Assembly (NCBI GenBank): GCA_046729895.1
Contig: JBKPHP010000175.1
Location: 1 to 11,533, forward strand
Direction of reading: 5' to 3'
Source of the DNA: DASXBA01 sp046729895
GTDB lineage: Bacteria > Actinomycetota > Thermoleophilia > Solirubrobacterales > Thermoleophilaceae
Length of the DNA stretch: 11,533 nucleotides
Shown: positions 5,651 through 11,533 of the stretch, in pieces
How positions within the stretch are numbered: the first letter of the stretch is position 1
How the letters are laid out: every line of letters starts with the position of its first letter
Made by a program: the position numbers and the translations under genes
Notes under the pieces: model-generated
Seen by the model: only the letters and a program-made list of their open reading frames with translations
Database searches by the model: none
Told to the model about the DNA's origin: nothing

Positions 5651-6811
5651 CTAGGCGCCGAGGACCAGCCGGGCCACACGCTCGGCAGCTGATTCCTGCA
5701 TCGCCGGGATCGCGTGCGAGTAGGTGTCGAGCGTTATGGCGATGGTCGAGTGGCCGAGCCGCTCGGACACCACCTTCGGGTGGATGCCGGCTTGTAGCGC
5801 GAGCGTTGCGTGCGTGTGGCGTAGGTCGTGCAGTCGAAGCGCTGGCAGGCCAGTCACCGCGACGAGCCGCTCGAAGCGCTTCGAGACCCAATCCGGGTCG
5901 AGCGGAGAGCCGTCCTCGCGGGAGAACACGAGCCCGTGATCCTTCCAGGCAGGACCCCACGCCATGCGCTCCTCGACCTGGCGCATGCGGTGGACGCGCA
6001 GCGCCTCGACGGTGCCCGGGTCCAGCGCGACACTGCGGCGGCTCTTAGCGGTTTTGGGCTCCGACCACGCTGCCTCGCGCTCACTACCCCGTCCCCGGAC
6101 GGCGACAAGGTTGCGTCGGACAGCGAGCCGCGCAGCGTCCAGATCAGCGTGGTCCCATCCGAGCCCGAGCGCCTCTCCGCGCCGCATCCCGGTCGAGCTG
6201 AGCGCTGCCCAGAGCGCGTACAGCCGATCCTCTCGGACATGCTCGAGGAAGGCGCGGAGCTGCTCGGCGGTCCAGGTGCGCAGCGGCTCGCGATTGATCG
6301 TCTGCCTCGGCGGGTCGGCCCGGTCAGCGACGTTGCGCGGCACGAGCTGCCAACGCACGGCGTCCTCGAGCGCGCGACGGATGATCGCGTGGAGGTAGCG
6401 GACGCTTCGAGGCGAGAGTCCCTTCCCGTCGCGGCGACCGTGGTCAAGCAGCGCGCCGTACATGGCGCTCAGCGCATCGCCGGTTAGTTGCTGCAGCGGC
6501 AGATGACCAACGTGACGGACAATGTGGCCGCGCACGTTCCGCTCGTACGAGCCGAAGGTGGAGGGGCGGACGCGCCTGCGGATTGCCGGCAACCACCGCT
6601 CGGTCAAGTATTCGGACACCGTCAGCTTCGACGGCTCGACGTACTCGCCACGGTCGAGCCGCGTCAAGAGGTCGCTCAGCTTCCGCTCGGCCTCTCTCTT
6701 GGTGACGAAGCCTGAGTGCCACTTCTGGCGGCGTTTGCCGGTGGCCGGATCGCGTCCTAGCTCGACCACCGCGGCCCACCTGCTGCCGCGCTTTCGCACG
6801 TGCCCTCTCAC
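5651..6811 (-). CDS. Tyrosine recombinase / phage-type site-specific integrase
   Basis: A complete 386-residue integrase that would insert and, with an excisionase, release the element at an att site. Domains in order: an arm-binding N-terminal domain (about 1-50, GHVRKRGSRWAAVVELGRDP and WHSGFVTKREAE); a SAM-like core-binding domain (about 62-160, TVSEYLTERWLPAIRRRVRP onward); and a catalytic domain (about 178-386). All active-site residues are visible: R210 in TGMRRGEALGL, the beta-hairpin lysine in PKTAKSRR (K253 or K256), H328 and R331 in LHDLRHTHATL, H354 in RLGHS, and nucleophile Y364 in DTYSH. The start is GTG 6811, overlapping the stop of the upstream gene by 4 bases (GTGA), so it is translationally coupled. 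Its 3' end points toward tRNA-Lys. Nothing looks truncated, so it is probably active. Confidence 0.95.
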   Translation of the reverse strand: MRGHVRKRGSRWAAVVELGRDPATGKRRQKWHSGFVTKREAERKLSDLLTRLDRGEYVEPSKLTVSEYLTERWLPAIRRRVRPSTFGSYERNVRGHIVRHVGHLPLQQLTGDALSAMYGALLDHGRRDGKGLSPRSVRYLHAIIRRALEDAVRWQLVPRNVADRADPPRQTINREPLRTWTAEQLRAFLEHVREDRLYALWAALSSTGMRRGEALGLGWDHADLDAARLAVRRNLVAVRGRGSEREAAWSEPKTAKSRRSVALDPGTVEALRVHRMRQVEERMAWGPAWKDHGLVFSREDGSPLDPDWVSKRFERLVAVTGLPALRLHDLRHTHATLALQAGIHPKVVSERLGHSTIAITLDTYSHAIPAMQESAAERVARLVLGA

Positions 6812-7503
6812 TGTTGCTCGTCTTCGAGGATTGATTTCGCCCGCTCCGTGAGTTGTCCGCCAGCGCGTCCCCTTCCTTCGGCGGGCGTGAGTAGACCTCG
6901 CACACGCGCTTCGCGAACTACATCCCGGACACGGGACTGGCTATAGGGCTCGCCTTGCGCTGATAGGCGCCCGGCTACGTCGGCGATTGGACGCCGGCTC
7001 CCGCGAGAAAGCGCCTCGACGTAGAGCACCGCGATCTCCGCCCAAAAGCGATCCGACCGCCCCCGGCGACCGGGCCGCCTAGGTGCGGTGAGCGCTTCGG
7101 GCCTTATCCCGTGGAACCCCACGAGGTATTTCCCGGGCAGCTCGAGCAGCGTTTCCCGCGCGAGCTCAAGCGCCAACCCCGGAGACAACCGCCGGAGCGT
7201 ACGCGCGGTCAGTGGGCGGCTGGGCTTCTCCGCCTGGTAGGTGATCGGTCTCTCGCTGAGCGCCGCTTTGAGTTCGCGTTCCGCTTTGCGTGACTTCGGT
7301 AGCGGGAGTACACGGACCTCCCCGATTACCGGCTCTCCGTCGCGCTCACCAAGCTCATAGACGGCGAGCCAGTTGTCGTCCAGCGGAATCCGAACCCTGA
7401 CGTAGCCATCGGGCCAGGCAGACCGCATCTCGACCCGCGCCTCGCGGGCCGCTGATCGCTTAGGGCGTTCGTCCTGGCCGTTTGGTCCGATTCCGTGCCT
7501 CAC
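6808..7503 (-). CDS. Winged-helix-like protein of the integrase operon; probable regulator
   Basis: A 231-residue protein without a named function. The N-terminal half has a beta-rich stretch (YVRVRIPLDDNWLAVYELGE, 34-53, then VIGEVRVLPLP, 59-69) and a central segment RPLTARTLRRLSPGL (96-110). The C-terminal third looks like a DNA-binding fold: RFWAEIAVLYVEALSRG (152-168), RRPIADVAGRLSAQG (170-184), YSQSRVRDVVREARVRGLL (187-205) and a wing-like GRAGGQLTERAKSIL (212-226). The pattern 'P-x-x-D/A-VA-x-x-L ... S-x-x-x-V-R-x-x-V-x-x-A-R-x-x-GLL' is common in actinobacterial proteins that resemble HTH regulators. GTG 7503 is the first start in the frame and sits just after a TGc-TACGCT -10 element. 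It is the first gene of the pair with the integrase and divergent from xis, the classical place for a repressor of excision. That role is inference. Confidence 0.7.
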   Translation of the reverse strand: MRHGIGPNGQDERPKRSAAREARVEMRSAWPDGYVRVRIPLDDNWLAVYELGERDGEPVIGEVRVLPLPKSRKAERELKAALSERPITYQAEKPSRPLTARTLRRLSPGLALELARETLLELPGKYLVGFHGIRPEALTAPRRPGRRGRSDRFWAEIAVLYVEALSRGSRRPIADVAGRLSAQGEPYSQSRVRDVVREARVRGLLTPAEGRGRAGGQLTERAKSILEDEQQ

Positions 7504-7509
7504 TATCGC
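7499..7509 (-). repeat. GCGATAGTGAG box over the int-operon start; second copy at 9466-9476
   Basis: On the minus strand this 11-mer contains the GTG start codon of the 231-residue protein. An identical 11-mer occurs on the + strand at 9466-9476 in the non-coding region after the ATPase gene. The core CACTATCG (its complement) also forms the right arm of the palindrome at 7540-7560. It may be a shared regulator or recombination-protein site. Chance repeats of 11 bases do occur in 11 kb, so confidence is limited. Confidence 0.3.
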
Positions 7510-7513
7510 GATT

Positions 7514-7519
7514 AGCGTA
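7514..7519 (-). promoter_or_regulatory. Extended -10 promoter (TGc-TACGCT) of the regulator-integrase operon
   Basis: On the minus strand TACGCT is preceded by TGC, making an extended -10 (TGnTAnnnT). It ends 10 bases before GTG 7503, giving a 5' leader of only about four bases with no Shine-Dalgarno. No convincing -35 is present, as expected for extended -10 promoters. Confidence 0.45.
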
Positions 7520-7537
7520 GCATGGGTCGCCTATAGC

Positions 7538-7560
7538 TACGATGGTGTGTCACACTATCG
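7538..7560 (+). promoter_or_regulatory. Putative xis promoter with a 21-bp palindromic operator
   Basis: TACGAT at 7538-7543 is a reasonable -10 hexamer. Overlapping it, bases 7540-7560 form a palindrome: left arm CGATGGTGTG, central T, right arm CACACTATCG. Nine of ten arm positions pair, the exception being G7544 with T7556. A dimeric repressor bound here would cover the -10 and the predicted start near 7550. The 61 bases between the two divergent start codons hold both promoters, so one protein could control integrase and xis together. The regulator encoded at 6808-7503 or the HTH protein itself are the obvious candidates to bind it (inference). Confidence 0.55.
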
Positions 7561-7564
7561 AATC

Positions 7565-7789
7565 ATGACAGGCAATCAGGCGACGAACTTCGAGGCCCTT
7601 CCATTGCTGCTGACTGTCAGCGAGGCTGCCCGCTTGCTCCGAATTTCACGCGGTTGCGCCTACGAAGCGGTCAGGCGTTCGGAGCTGCCGCACGTCCGCA
7701 TCGGCAAGACCATCCGGATACCGCGCCACGGGCTTGAGGCGCTGCTCGCGGAGACGACGCCGGACGGGAAAGCTGACGGTGCCGAGTGA
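7565..7789 (+). CDS. Excisionase / MerR-type small helix-turn-helix protein
   Basis: A 74-residue DNA-binding protein of the excisionase family. The domain runs from LLTVSEAARLLRISRGCAYEA (residues 15-35) to VRRSELPHVRIGKTIRIPRHGLEALL (36-61): a helix-turn-helix, then the basic wing typical of 'LTVeEaAelLgvsr.tvyrli..GeLpavriGr..rIpr..L..ll'. Such proteins bend DNA to direct an integrase toward excision, or act as autoregulators. Start ATG 7565 is preferred; the in-frame GTG 7547 lies inside the palindrome and would add six residues with no homology. It is divergent from the regulator-integrase pair and first of a coupled trio, its stop overlapping the next start (GTGA). Its match to a mobile-element context makes Xis likely, but general regulator is possible. 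Confidence 0.82.
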   Translation: MTGNQATNFEALPLLLTVSEAARLLRISRGCAYEAVRRSELPHVRIGKTIRIPRHGLEALLAETTPDGKADGAE

Positions 7790-8082
7790 GCCTCACCTGC
7801 CGCGGTCACTGCGACACCTGCGAGCGTCACTTTGCCACGAACGACGCGCACCTCCTCTACTGCGGCCACGCTGAGGAGTGCGGAGAGAGCCCGGCCGGCT
7901 TGCGCTTCGAGCCGTGCTGGGGAAGTTGCTCGACCACGGGAGAGGCACGCTGCGTCGTCTGGTGCGAGGGCGCAAATCAGGGGCGCACCGTCAACCGGGC
8001 GGGGCACTGGGAAGTCGGCCAGATCGGGCGGCTATGTGTTGCAGAGTTGCTCCCGCACGAGGAAGGGAGGGAGGGGGAGTGA
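7786..8082 (+). CDS. Small cysteine-rich protein, probable zinc-binding; function unknown
   Basis: A 98-residue protein with ten cysteines: C5, C9, C12, C26, C32, C44, C48, C56, C60 and C84. Clusters such as CRGHCDTCERHF (5-16), YCGHAEEC (25-32), CWGSC (44-48) and CVVWC (56-60) look like metal knuckles or ribbon pairs, with histidines at 8, 15, 22 and 28 as further possible ligands. There is no signal peptide or membrane helix, so a cytoplasmic zinc protein is more likely than disulfides. GTG 7786 overlaps the xis stop by 4 bases, and its own stop overlaps the ATPase start the same way (8079-8082), so all three should be made together. I recognise no family. A nucleic-acid-binding accessory to the ATPase is a plausible guess only. 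Confidence 0.65.
   Translation: MSLTCRGHCDTCERHFATNDAHLLYCGHAEECGESPAGLRFEPCWGSCSTTGEARCVVWCEGANQGRTVNRAGHWEVGQIGRLCVAELLPHEEGREGE
8061..8077 (+). promoter_or_regulatory. Strong purine-rich ribosome binding site for the ATPase
   Basis: A 17-base purine tract with repeated GGAGGG/GAGGGGG ends one base before GTG 8079. It contains GGAGG at 8066-8070, nine to thirteen bases upstream. It supports this start rather than the earlier GTG at 7878 in the same frame, which would overlap the Cys-rich gene almost entirely. Confidence 0.55.
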
Positions 8083-9278
8083 ACGAGCCTGCCCTCGCCC
8101 GTGAGCCGCACATCCTGGACGCCTTGGCAGCGGACCTTGACCGCGCTGGGCTACTGGCAGAGCGGGTGCCGATAGCGAAGCTCGTCTTCCTAGCTACTGT
8201 CTCCCGACTCCACGCGAGCCCGGTGAGTGTGGCGATCAAGGGTCCCTCGAGCGCCGGCAAGTCCTGGCTGCTTCGTCAGGTGCTCGCGTTCTTTCCGACC
8301 ACGGCCTTTTGGGAGCTGAGTGCGATGTCCTCGAAGGCACTCGTCTACTCGGAGGAGCCGCTTGCCCATCGGATGCTGGTGCTCTGTGAGGCGGACGGCA
8401 TGCCGGATGCCGAAGCCCTGCTTCGGACCCTCTTAAGTGAGGGGCGGCTCCGCTACTCAACGGTCGAGAGCACGAAGGACGGGCTCCGTGCCCGCGAGAT
8501 TGAGCGCGAGGGCCCGACCGGCTTTCTCACGACCACCACGGCGATCCGACTCCACGCCGAGAACGAAACGCGCTACCTGAGTGTGACGGTGAGTGATACG
8601 CCGGAGCAGGCCGCTGCCGTCTTCCTGCGGTGGGGCGAGGCGGTAGCGGGTGGACAAAAGGCGCCTGTGGACTACACGCGCTGGCACACCCTCTCTGACT
8701 GGCTCGAAGAGGGGGAGCGTGAGGTGGTGATCCCCTACGGGCCCATCCTGGCGAAGCTCATGCCGCCGCGGGCCCTGCGCTTGCAGCGGGACTTCGTCGC
8801 CGTCTTGTCCCTCGTCAAGGCGCACACACTGCTTCATCGGGCAACCCGCAAGCGCGACGGCCAGGCCCGCATCCTGGCGGCCCTAACCGACTACGGAGCA
8901 GTGCGGGAGCTGGCCGAGCCGCTGATCGCTCAGGGGGTCGAGGCTTCAGTGAAGCCGACCGTGCGCGCGACAGTCGAGGCGGTCGCCGCCCTCGCGCCTG
9001 AGCACCCGGAAGGGGTGTCGCAAACGGCAGTCCGGCAGCGGCTAAACCTCGACCGGGGGACGGCGAGCCGCCGAGTGCGCGACGCCATCGCGGCGGGCTA
9101 CCTCCTCGACCAGGAAGATCGGCACGGTCACCCATCTCGACTCAGGCTCGCGGACCCCTTGCCAGACGATGGCGCGGTCCTCCCCACTGTCGAGGCATTA
9201 GAGCGGTGCCCCTCTCCCGCCGAAACACCGCCAACGGCGCAACACCGGCAGCCGGGCGGGCAGGGTCGCTCTCTTTAG
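8079..9278 (+). CDS. P-loop ATPase with C-terminal winged helix; probable element replication or maintenance protein
   Basis: A 399-residue protein. Walker A is GPSSAGKS (55-62) after a beta strand VSVAIK. A Walker B-like MLVLCEADG (99-107) ends in E104. FLTTTTA (149-155) sits where AAA+/helicase sensor 1 occurs, and ENETRYLSVTVSDTPEQ (161-177) carries an arginine (R165) suitable as a finger. Between them lies LLRTLLSEGRLRYSTVESTKDGLRARE (114-140). The C-terminal part contains a probable winged helix (VSQTAVRQRLNLDRGTASRRVRDAIAAGYL, 313-342), then a proline- and glutamine-rich disordered tail. This plan resembles single-chain element-encoded ATPases found beside primases, but no primase or polymerase domain is present here. 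GTG 8079 overlaps the upstream stop (GTGA). It could be a loader or helicase for element DNA, or an unrelated NTP-driven effector. The exact function is unknown. Confidence 0.75.
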   Translation: MNEPALAREPHILDALAADLDRAGLLAERVPIAKLVFLATVSRLHASPVSVAIKGPSSAGKSWLLRQVLAFFPTTAFWELSAMSSKALVYSEEPLAHRMLVLCEADGMPDAEALLRTLLSEGRLRYSTVESTKDGLRAREIEREGPTGFLTTTTAIRLHAENETRYLSVTVSDTPEQAAAVFLRWGEAVAGGQKAPVDYTRWHTLSDWLEEGEREVVIPYGPILAKLMPPRALRLQRDFVAVLSLVKAHTLLHRATRKRDGQARILAALTDYGAVRELAEPLIAQGVEASVKPTVRATVEAVAALAPEHPEGVSQTAVRQRLNLDRGTASRRVRDAIAAGYLLDQEDRHGHPSRLRLADPLPDDGAVLPTVEALERCPSPAETPPTAQHRQPGGQGRSL

Positions 9279-9745
9279 GTCGGTGAAGCGCCGAGCACCC
9301 CGCGCATGGGGAATGCGGAGCGCCGCGATCCCCGCTTCGAGCCGTAGCGGGCCTTAGACCGGACGGCGGCGGCACAACCCATACCGTCATGCGAACCGGT
9401 GTGTACGCACTCGAGTACGTGGGGATGCCCCGGACCACGCACGTCACCTCCGCTCTTCGCGCATTGCGATAGTGAGCCGGCTCTCGGCGATGCTGCTCGC
9501 ACTTCGCGATCCGGGCGTGCGCCGCTCGATCCTGGACGCGTTCCTATCCCCGGCGGCGGCGCTGCCGGCATTCGCGCGAGGCAGATTTAACGACGGCCAT
9601 AGCCCGACGCGGGCTCGCCACGCGAAGGGGATTAGCCCATGAGGGTCGGTGCGCGACGGCCCGAGCACAGGAGATCAAGAACGCCGCGGCGCGGCTGCTT
9701 GGACGACGTAAAGTATGCAAGCGCCATCCACGAGGGGAGTCCGGC
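9279..9745. other. 467-bp stretch without a convincing gene; possible right end of the element
   Basis: No open frame here has recognisable domains or convincing protein composition; frames on both strands up to about 100 codons read as Arg/Ser/Pro-rich shadows. It contains a second copy of GCGATAGTGAG (9466-9476), a perfect 6-bp hairpin AGCCCG-ACG-CGGGCT (9601-9615) without a T-run, and the leader of the next gene. I looked for a partial copy of the tRNA-Lys 3' end and found only 7-base matches (ACGGCCC near 9655), which prove nothing. If the element ends here, its att site is too short or diverged to see. Confidence 0.4.
9732..9739 (+). promoter_or_regulatory. Ribosome binding site (GAGGGGAG) of the molybdopterin oxidoreductase
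   Basis: GAGGGGAG ends 6 bases before GTG 9746, a good distance. It fixes a start with an unusually long region before the twin arginines; no alternative start codon exists between it and the RR motif. Confidence 0.6.
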
Positions 9746-11017
9746 GTGCGCTTTGAGGGACTTGCGAGCGAACGGGATTACTTCGAAACGCGCGAAGAGC
9801 AGCTCGTTGAGACGCTTGAGCGCTCCGGGATCTCGCGGCGCCAGCTCCTGAAGCTCGGTCTGGCCGGCGCGATCGCCGTTTCCGGCGTGGGGCGGCTGGT
9901 TCACCCGACGGTGGCGCGAGCGGCGTCCCCGATCGTCAAGCCGCTTCCGGCCGAGTGGTTCTACACCTACGGGTCGAACGCCGAGATGCGCTGGGACGCG
10001 GTCCACGGTCTCGGATACACGATCCCGAACGAGCGCTTCTTCGTGCGCGACCACACCGCCACACCGGCCATCGGTGTGACGACGTGGCGACTGAAGGTAT
10101 TCGGCACCGGCTTGCGCGACCAACCCGACCTCGAGCACCCGCTCGAACTCGACTACGAGACGCTCCGCTCGCTGCCCTCGCGAGAGGCCACGTGCTCCCT
10201 CGAGTGCGCCGGCAACGGTCGCAGCTTCTTCGCGACCCAGCAGGGCACGCGGGCCAGCGGCACGCAGTGGAAGCTGGGCGCCATCGGGGTGGCGCGCTGG
10301 CGGGGGGTGCCGCTATCGGAGGTGCTCGAGCGCGCCGGAATCACTCCTCACGCGGTCGATGTAATGCCGCAGGGCCTCGATCCGCCGGTGGTGTCAAACG
10401 GCGCCGATAGCGGGCACGTGCGACGCCCGCTTCCAGTGGAGAAGGCGCTCGACGATGCCCTGCTCGCGTACGAGATGAACGGCGAGCCGCTGCCGCCTGA
10501 CCACGGCTTTCCGGTCCGGCTGCTCGTGCCCGGCTGGGTCGGCATCGCCAGCATCAAGTGGGTCGGTCAGCTCGAGGTCTCTCAACAGCCGCTCTTCTCC
10601 CCCTGGAACACCACCTCGTACCGCCTCACCGGGCCGAGCTATCCGCCCGACGAGCCGCCGCTTACCGAGCAGGCCGTGAAGAGCGCCTTCGAGCTTGCCT
10701 GGAACGCGGACCTTCGCGCCGGCCGCTCGCATCTGCTCAGCGGGCGCTCCTGGTCGGGCCACGCTGCCATCCGGAGCGTGGAGGTCAGCACGGACGGCGG
10801 CGCCACCTGGCAGCGCGCCCACCTCCACGGGCCGAACTTGCCGCGCGCATGGGTGCGCTGGCACTTCCACTGGCACCGGCCGGCCGCCGGGCGGTACGAG
10901 CTGCGAGCCCGGGCAACGGACCAGCGAGGCTTCACCCAGCCGGACAGCGTGCCGTTCAACGACGGCGGGTACCTGTTCTGGGCGGTGGTCCGCCACCCGG
11001 TGACCGTCCGGGGCTGA
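9746..11017 (+). CDS. Tat-exported molybdopterin-dependent oxidoreductase, sulfite oxidase family
   Basis: A 423-residue enzyme. The N-terminus carries a twin-arginine signal, SRRQLLKLGLAG (30-41) with R31-R32, a hydrophobic stretch to about 57 and a plausible cut after VARAA (56-60). The n-region before the arginines is about 30 residues, longer than usual. The molybdopterin domain follows: NERFFVRDH (95-103), the Mo-ligand cysteine C154 in SLECAGNGR, WKLGAIGVARWRGVPL (175-190), and HGFPVRLLVPGWVGIASIKW (253-272). The C-terminal Ig-like dimerisation domain spans about 320-418 (AIRSVEVSTDGGATWQRA, then YELRARATDQRG). No heme b5 or c domain is present, so electrons must leave through another carrier. 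The family oxidises sulfite or reduces sulfoxides; the substrate here is not readable. It would be folded with cofactor in the cytoplasm and exported by the TatA/TatC encoded upstream. Confidence 0.92.
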   Translation: MRFEGLASERDYFETREEQLVETLERSGISRRQLLKLGLAGAIAVSGVGRLVHPTVARAASPIVKPLPAEWFYTYGSNAEMRWDAVHGLGYTIPNERFFVRDHTATPAIGVTTWRLKVFGTGLRDQPDLEHPLELDYETLRSLPSREATCSLECAGNGRSFFATQQGTRASGTQWKLGAIGVARWRGVPLSEVLERAGITPHAVDVMPQGLDPPVVSNGADSGHVRRPLPVEKALDDALLAYEMNGEPLPPDHGFPVRLLVPGWVGIASIKWVGQLEVSQQPLFSPWNTTSYRLTGPSYPPDEPPLTEQAVKSAFELAWNADLRAGRSHLLSGRSWSGHAAIRSVEVSTDGGATWQRAHLHGPNLPRAWVRWHFHWHRPAAGRYELRARATDQRGFTQPDSVPFNDGGYLFWAVVRHPVTVRG

Positions 11018-11248
11018 GCGTCTCGCCAAGAAGTCCGAGCACACGGCTAGAACTCGGCTAAAAGCGGTGACGCGACGAGCCGCCGCGGCGGGCGCCTTCG
11101 ACCCCGACGGACGCCTGCTCCGCTAGCCCCGTGCGGGCGTCCTGGAGGGCCAGCCCGGCAGTCCCACTCAGGACGATGGGCTGGCGTCTCGCGCGACCCG
11201 CCCGTGGCTGCCGCTCGTCGCGCAAAGCAGAAGCCTGCGAACCGACGG

Positions 11249-11533
11249 TCAGGAGTCGGCCTGAGCGTGTTGCTCCGAGGGCCCCACGGCTTCGAGGGCC
11301 TCTTCCTTCGTTCTGTACTCCCAGACCTCCACGACCAGTCCATCGCGCAGCTTGTAGACGAAGACGTACGTATCGCTAACGCCAGCGCCGCTGGCGCTTT
11401 CCTGTCCGTGCAGCACCGCGTGCAGCACCGTCGAAGCGATCACATGGTCGCCAGCGTCGATCAACTCCAGTACCTCGAACGTGACTTCGGAGAACGAATC
11501 AACGAATCCGTAAGTGAGCCGCTCGTACGCATC
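11249..11533 (-). CDS. SnoaL-like / NTF2-fold protein (C-terminal 94 residues, partial)
   Basis: The frame is open from the window edge to the TGA at 11249-11251, so the start lies beyond 11533. The visible end reads DAYERLTYGFVDSFSEV, then FEVLELIDAGDHVIASTVLH, TYVFVYKLRDGLVVEVWEYR and TKEEALEAVG. The pattern 'D-x-G-D-x-V-x-x-x-x-x-x-x-G ... x-x-x-x-x-L-R-D-G-x-V-x-x-x-x-x-Y-x-x-x-x-E-A-L-E-A' is characteristic of small SnoaL-type proteins, a cone-shaped fold found in cyclases, isomerases and many uncharacterised stress or metabolic proteins. No specific substrate can be inferred. It is convergent with the molybdopterin enzyme; the 231 bases between them hold only weak hairpins (for example GGACGCC at 11109 with GGCGTCC at 11136). 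Confidence 0.75.
   Translation of the reverse strand, partial: DAYERLTYGFVDSFSEVTFEVLELIDAGDHVIASTVLHAVLHGQESASGAGVSDTYVFVYKLRDGLVVEVWEYRTKEEALEAVGPSEQHAQADS

Noticed and set aside
7878..8078. Longer N-terminus for the ATPase starting at 7878
   Set aside because: It would overlap nearly all of the Cys-rich gene, and its extra residues are Arg/Gly-rich; GTG 8079 has a strong purine-rich ribosome site and the same GTGA overlap as its neighbours.
9655..9661. ACGGCCC, matching the last seven bases of the tRNA acceptor stem, as a possible attR
   Set aside because: Seven bases is expected by chance in GC-rich DNA, and the T-arm sequence that normally accompanies it is missing.
11109..11142. GGACGCC / GGCGTCC hairpin between the convergent genes as a bidirectional terminator
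   Set aside because: The 20-base loop is large and there is no T-run on either strand; likely chance pairing in GC-rich sequence.
1..11533. CRISPR arrays, insertion sequences, rRNA
   Set aside because: No regularly spaced repeats, transposase-like proteins, terminal inverted repeats or rRNA segments were seen on either strand.

Overview
The window is GC-rich DNA with dense, co-directional, often overlapping genes and frequent GTG starts. Gene content (menaquinone methyltransferase, polyprenyl diphosphate synthase, an actinobacterial-type dCTP deaminase, TatA/TatC, a STAS anti-anti-sigma-type protein, a Tat-exported molybdopterin oxidoreductase) points to an Actinomycetota chromosome. A deep-branching lineage such as Thermoleophilia/Solirubrobacterales is my guess, from gene style rather than any database search.

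Left part (1-4714), chromosomal backbone, all on the + strand. It runs: tail of a probable c-type cytochrome, menG/ubiE, polyprenyl diphosphate synthase (4-bp GTGA overlap), dcd, tatA, tatC, a one-pass membrane protein with an alpha-helical tail, a STAS-domain protein, and tRNA-Lys(CTT). The first genes serve respiration: the prenyl synthase makes the quinone tail and MenG does the last methylation. dcd and tatA each have a TAnnnT -10-like hexamer only 6-7 nt before the start codon and no Shine-Dalgarno, suggesting leaderless transcripts.

Middle part (about 4715-9300), a probable integrated mobile element beside tRNA-Lys. Just past the tRNA lies a tandem pair of GATTGCAAAC repeats (candidate integrase arm sites). 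Next is a minus-strand gene for an IF-2-N-like domain plus a membrane segment, broken by an apparent one-base deletion. Then comes a complete tyrosine integrase translationally coupled to a winged-helix-like protein (both minus strand). Divergently, on the + strand, lies a coupled trio: an excisionase/MerR-type small HTH protein, a 98-residue protein with ten cysteines, and a P-loop ATPase with a C-terminal winged helix. A near-perfect 21-bp palindrome overlaps the putative -10 of the trio and is a good operator candidate. I see no relaxase, Rep initiator, transfer ATPase or phage structural gene, and no second copy of the tRNA end, so the right boundary is unknown.

Right part (9279-11533). 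A 467-bp stretch without a convincing gene is followed by a Tat-signal sulfite-oxidase-family molybdopterin enzyme (+). Convergent to it is the C-terminal part of a SnoaL/NTF2-like protein (-) that runs off the window edge. The Tat substrate lies on the far side of the element from tatA/tatC.

The part most likely to be little described is the xis - Cys-rich protein - ATPase trio and its palindromic control region.
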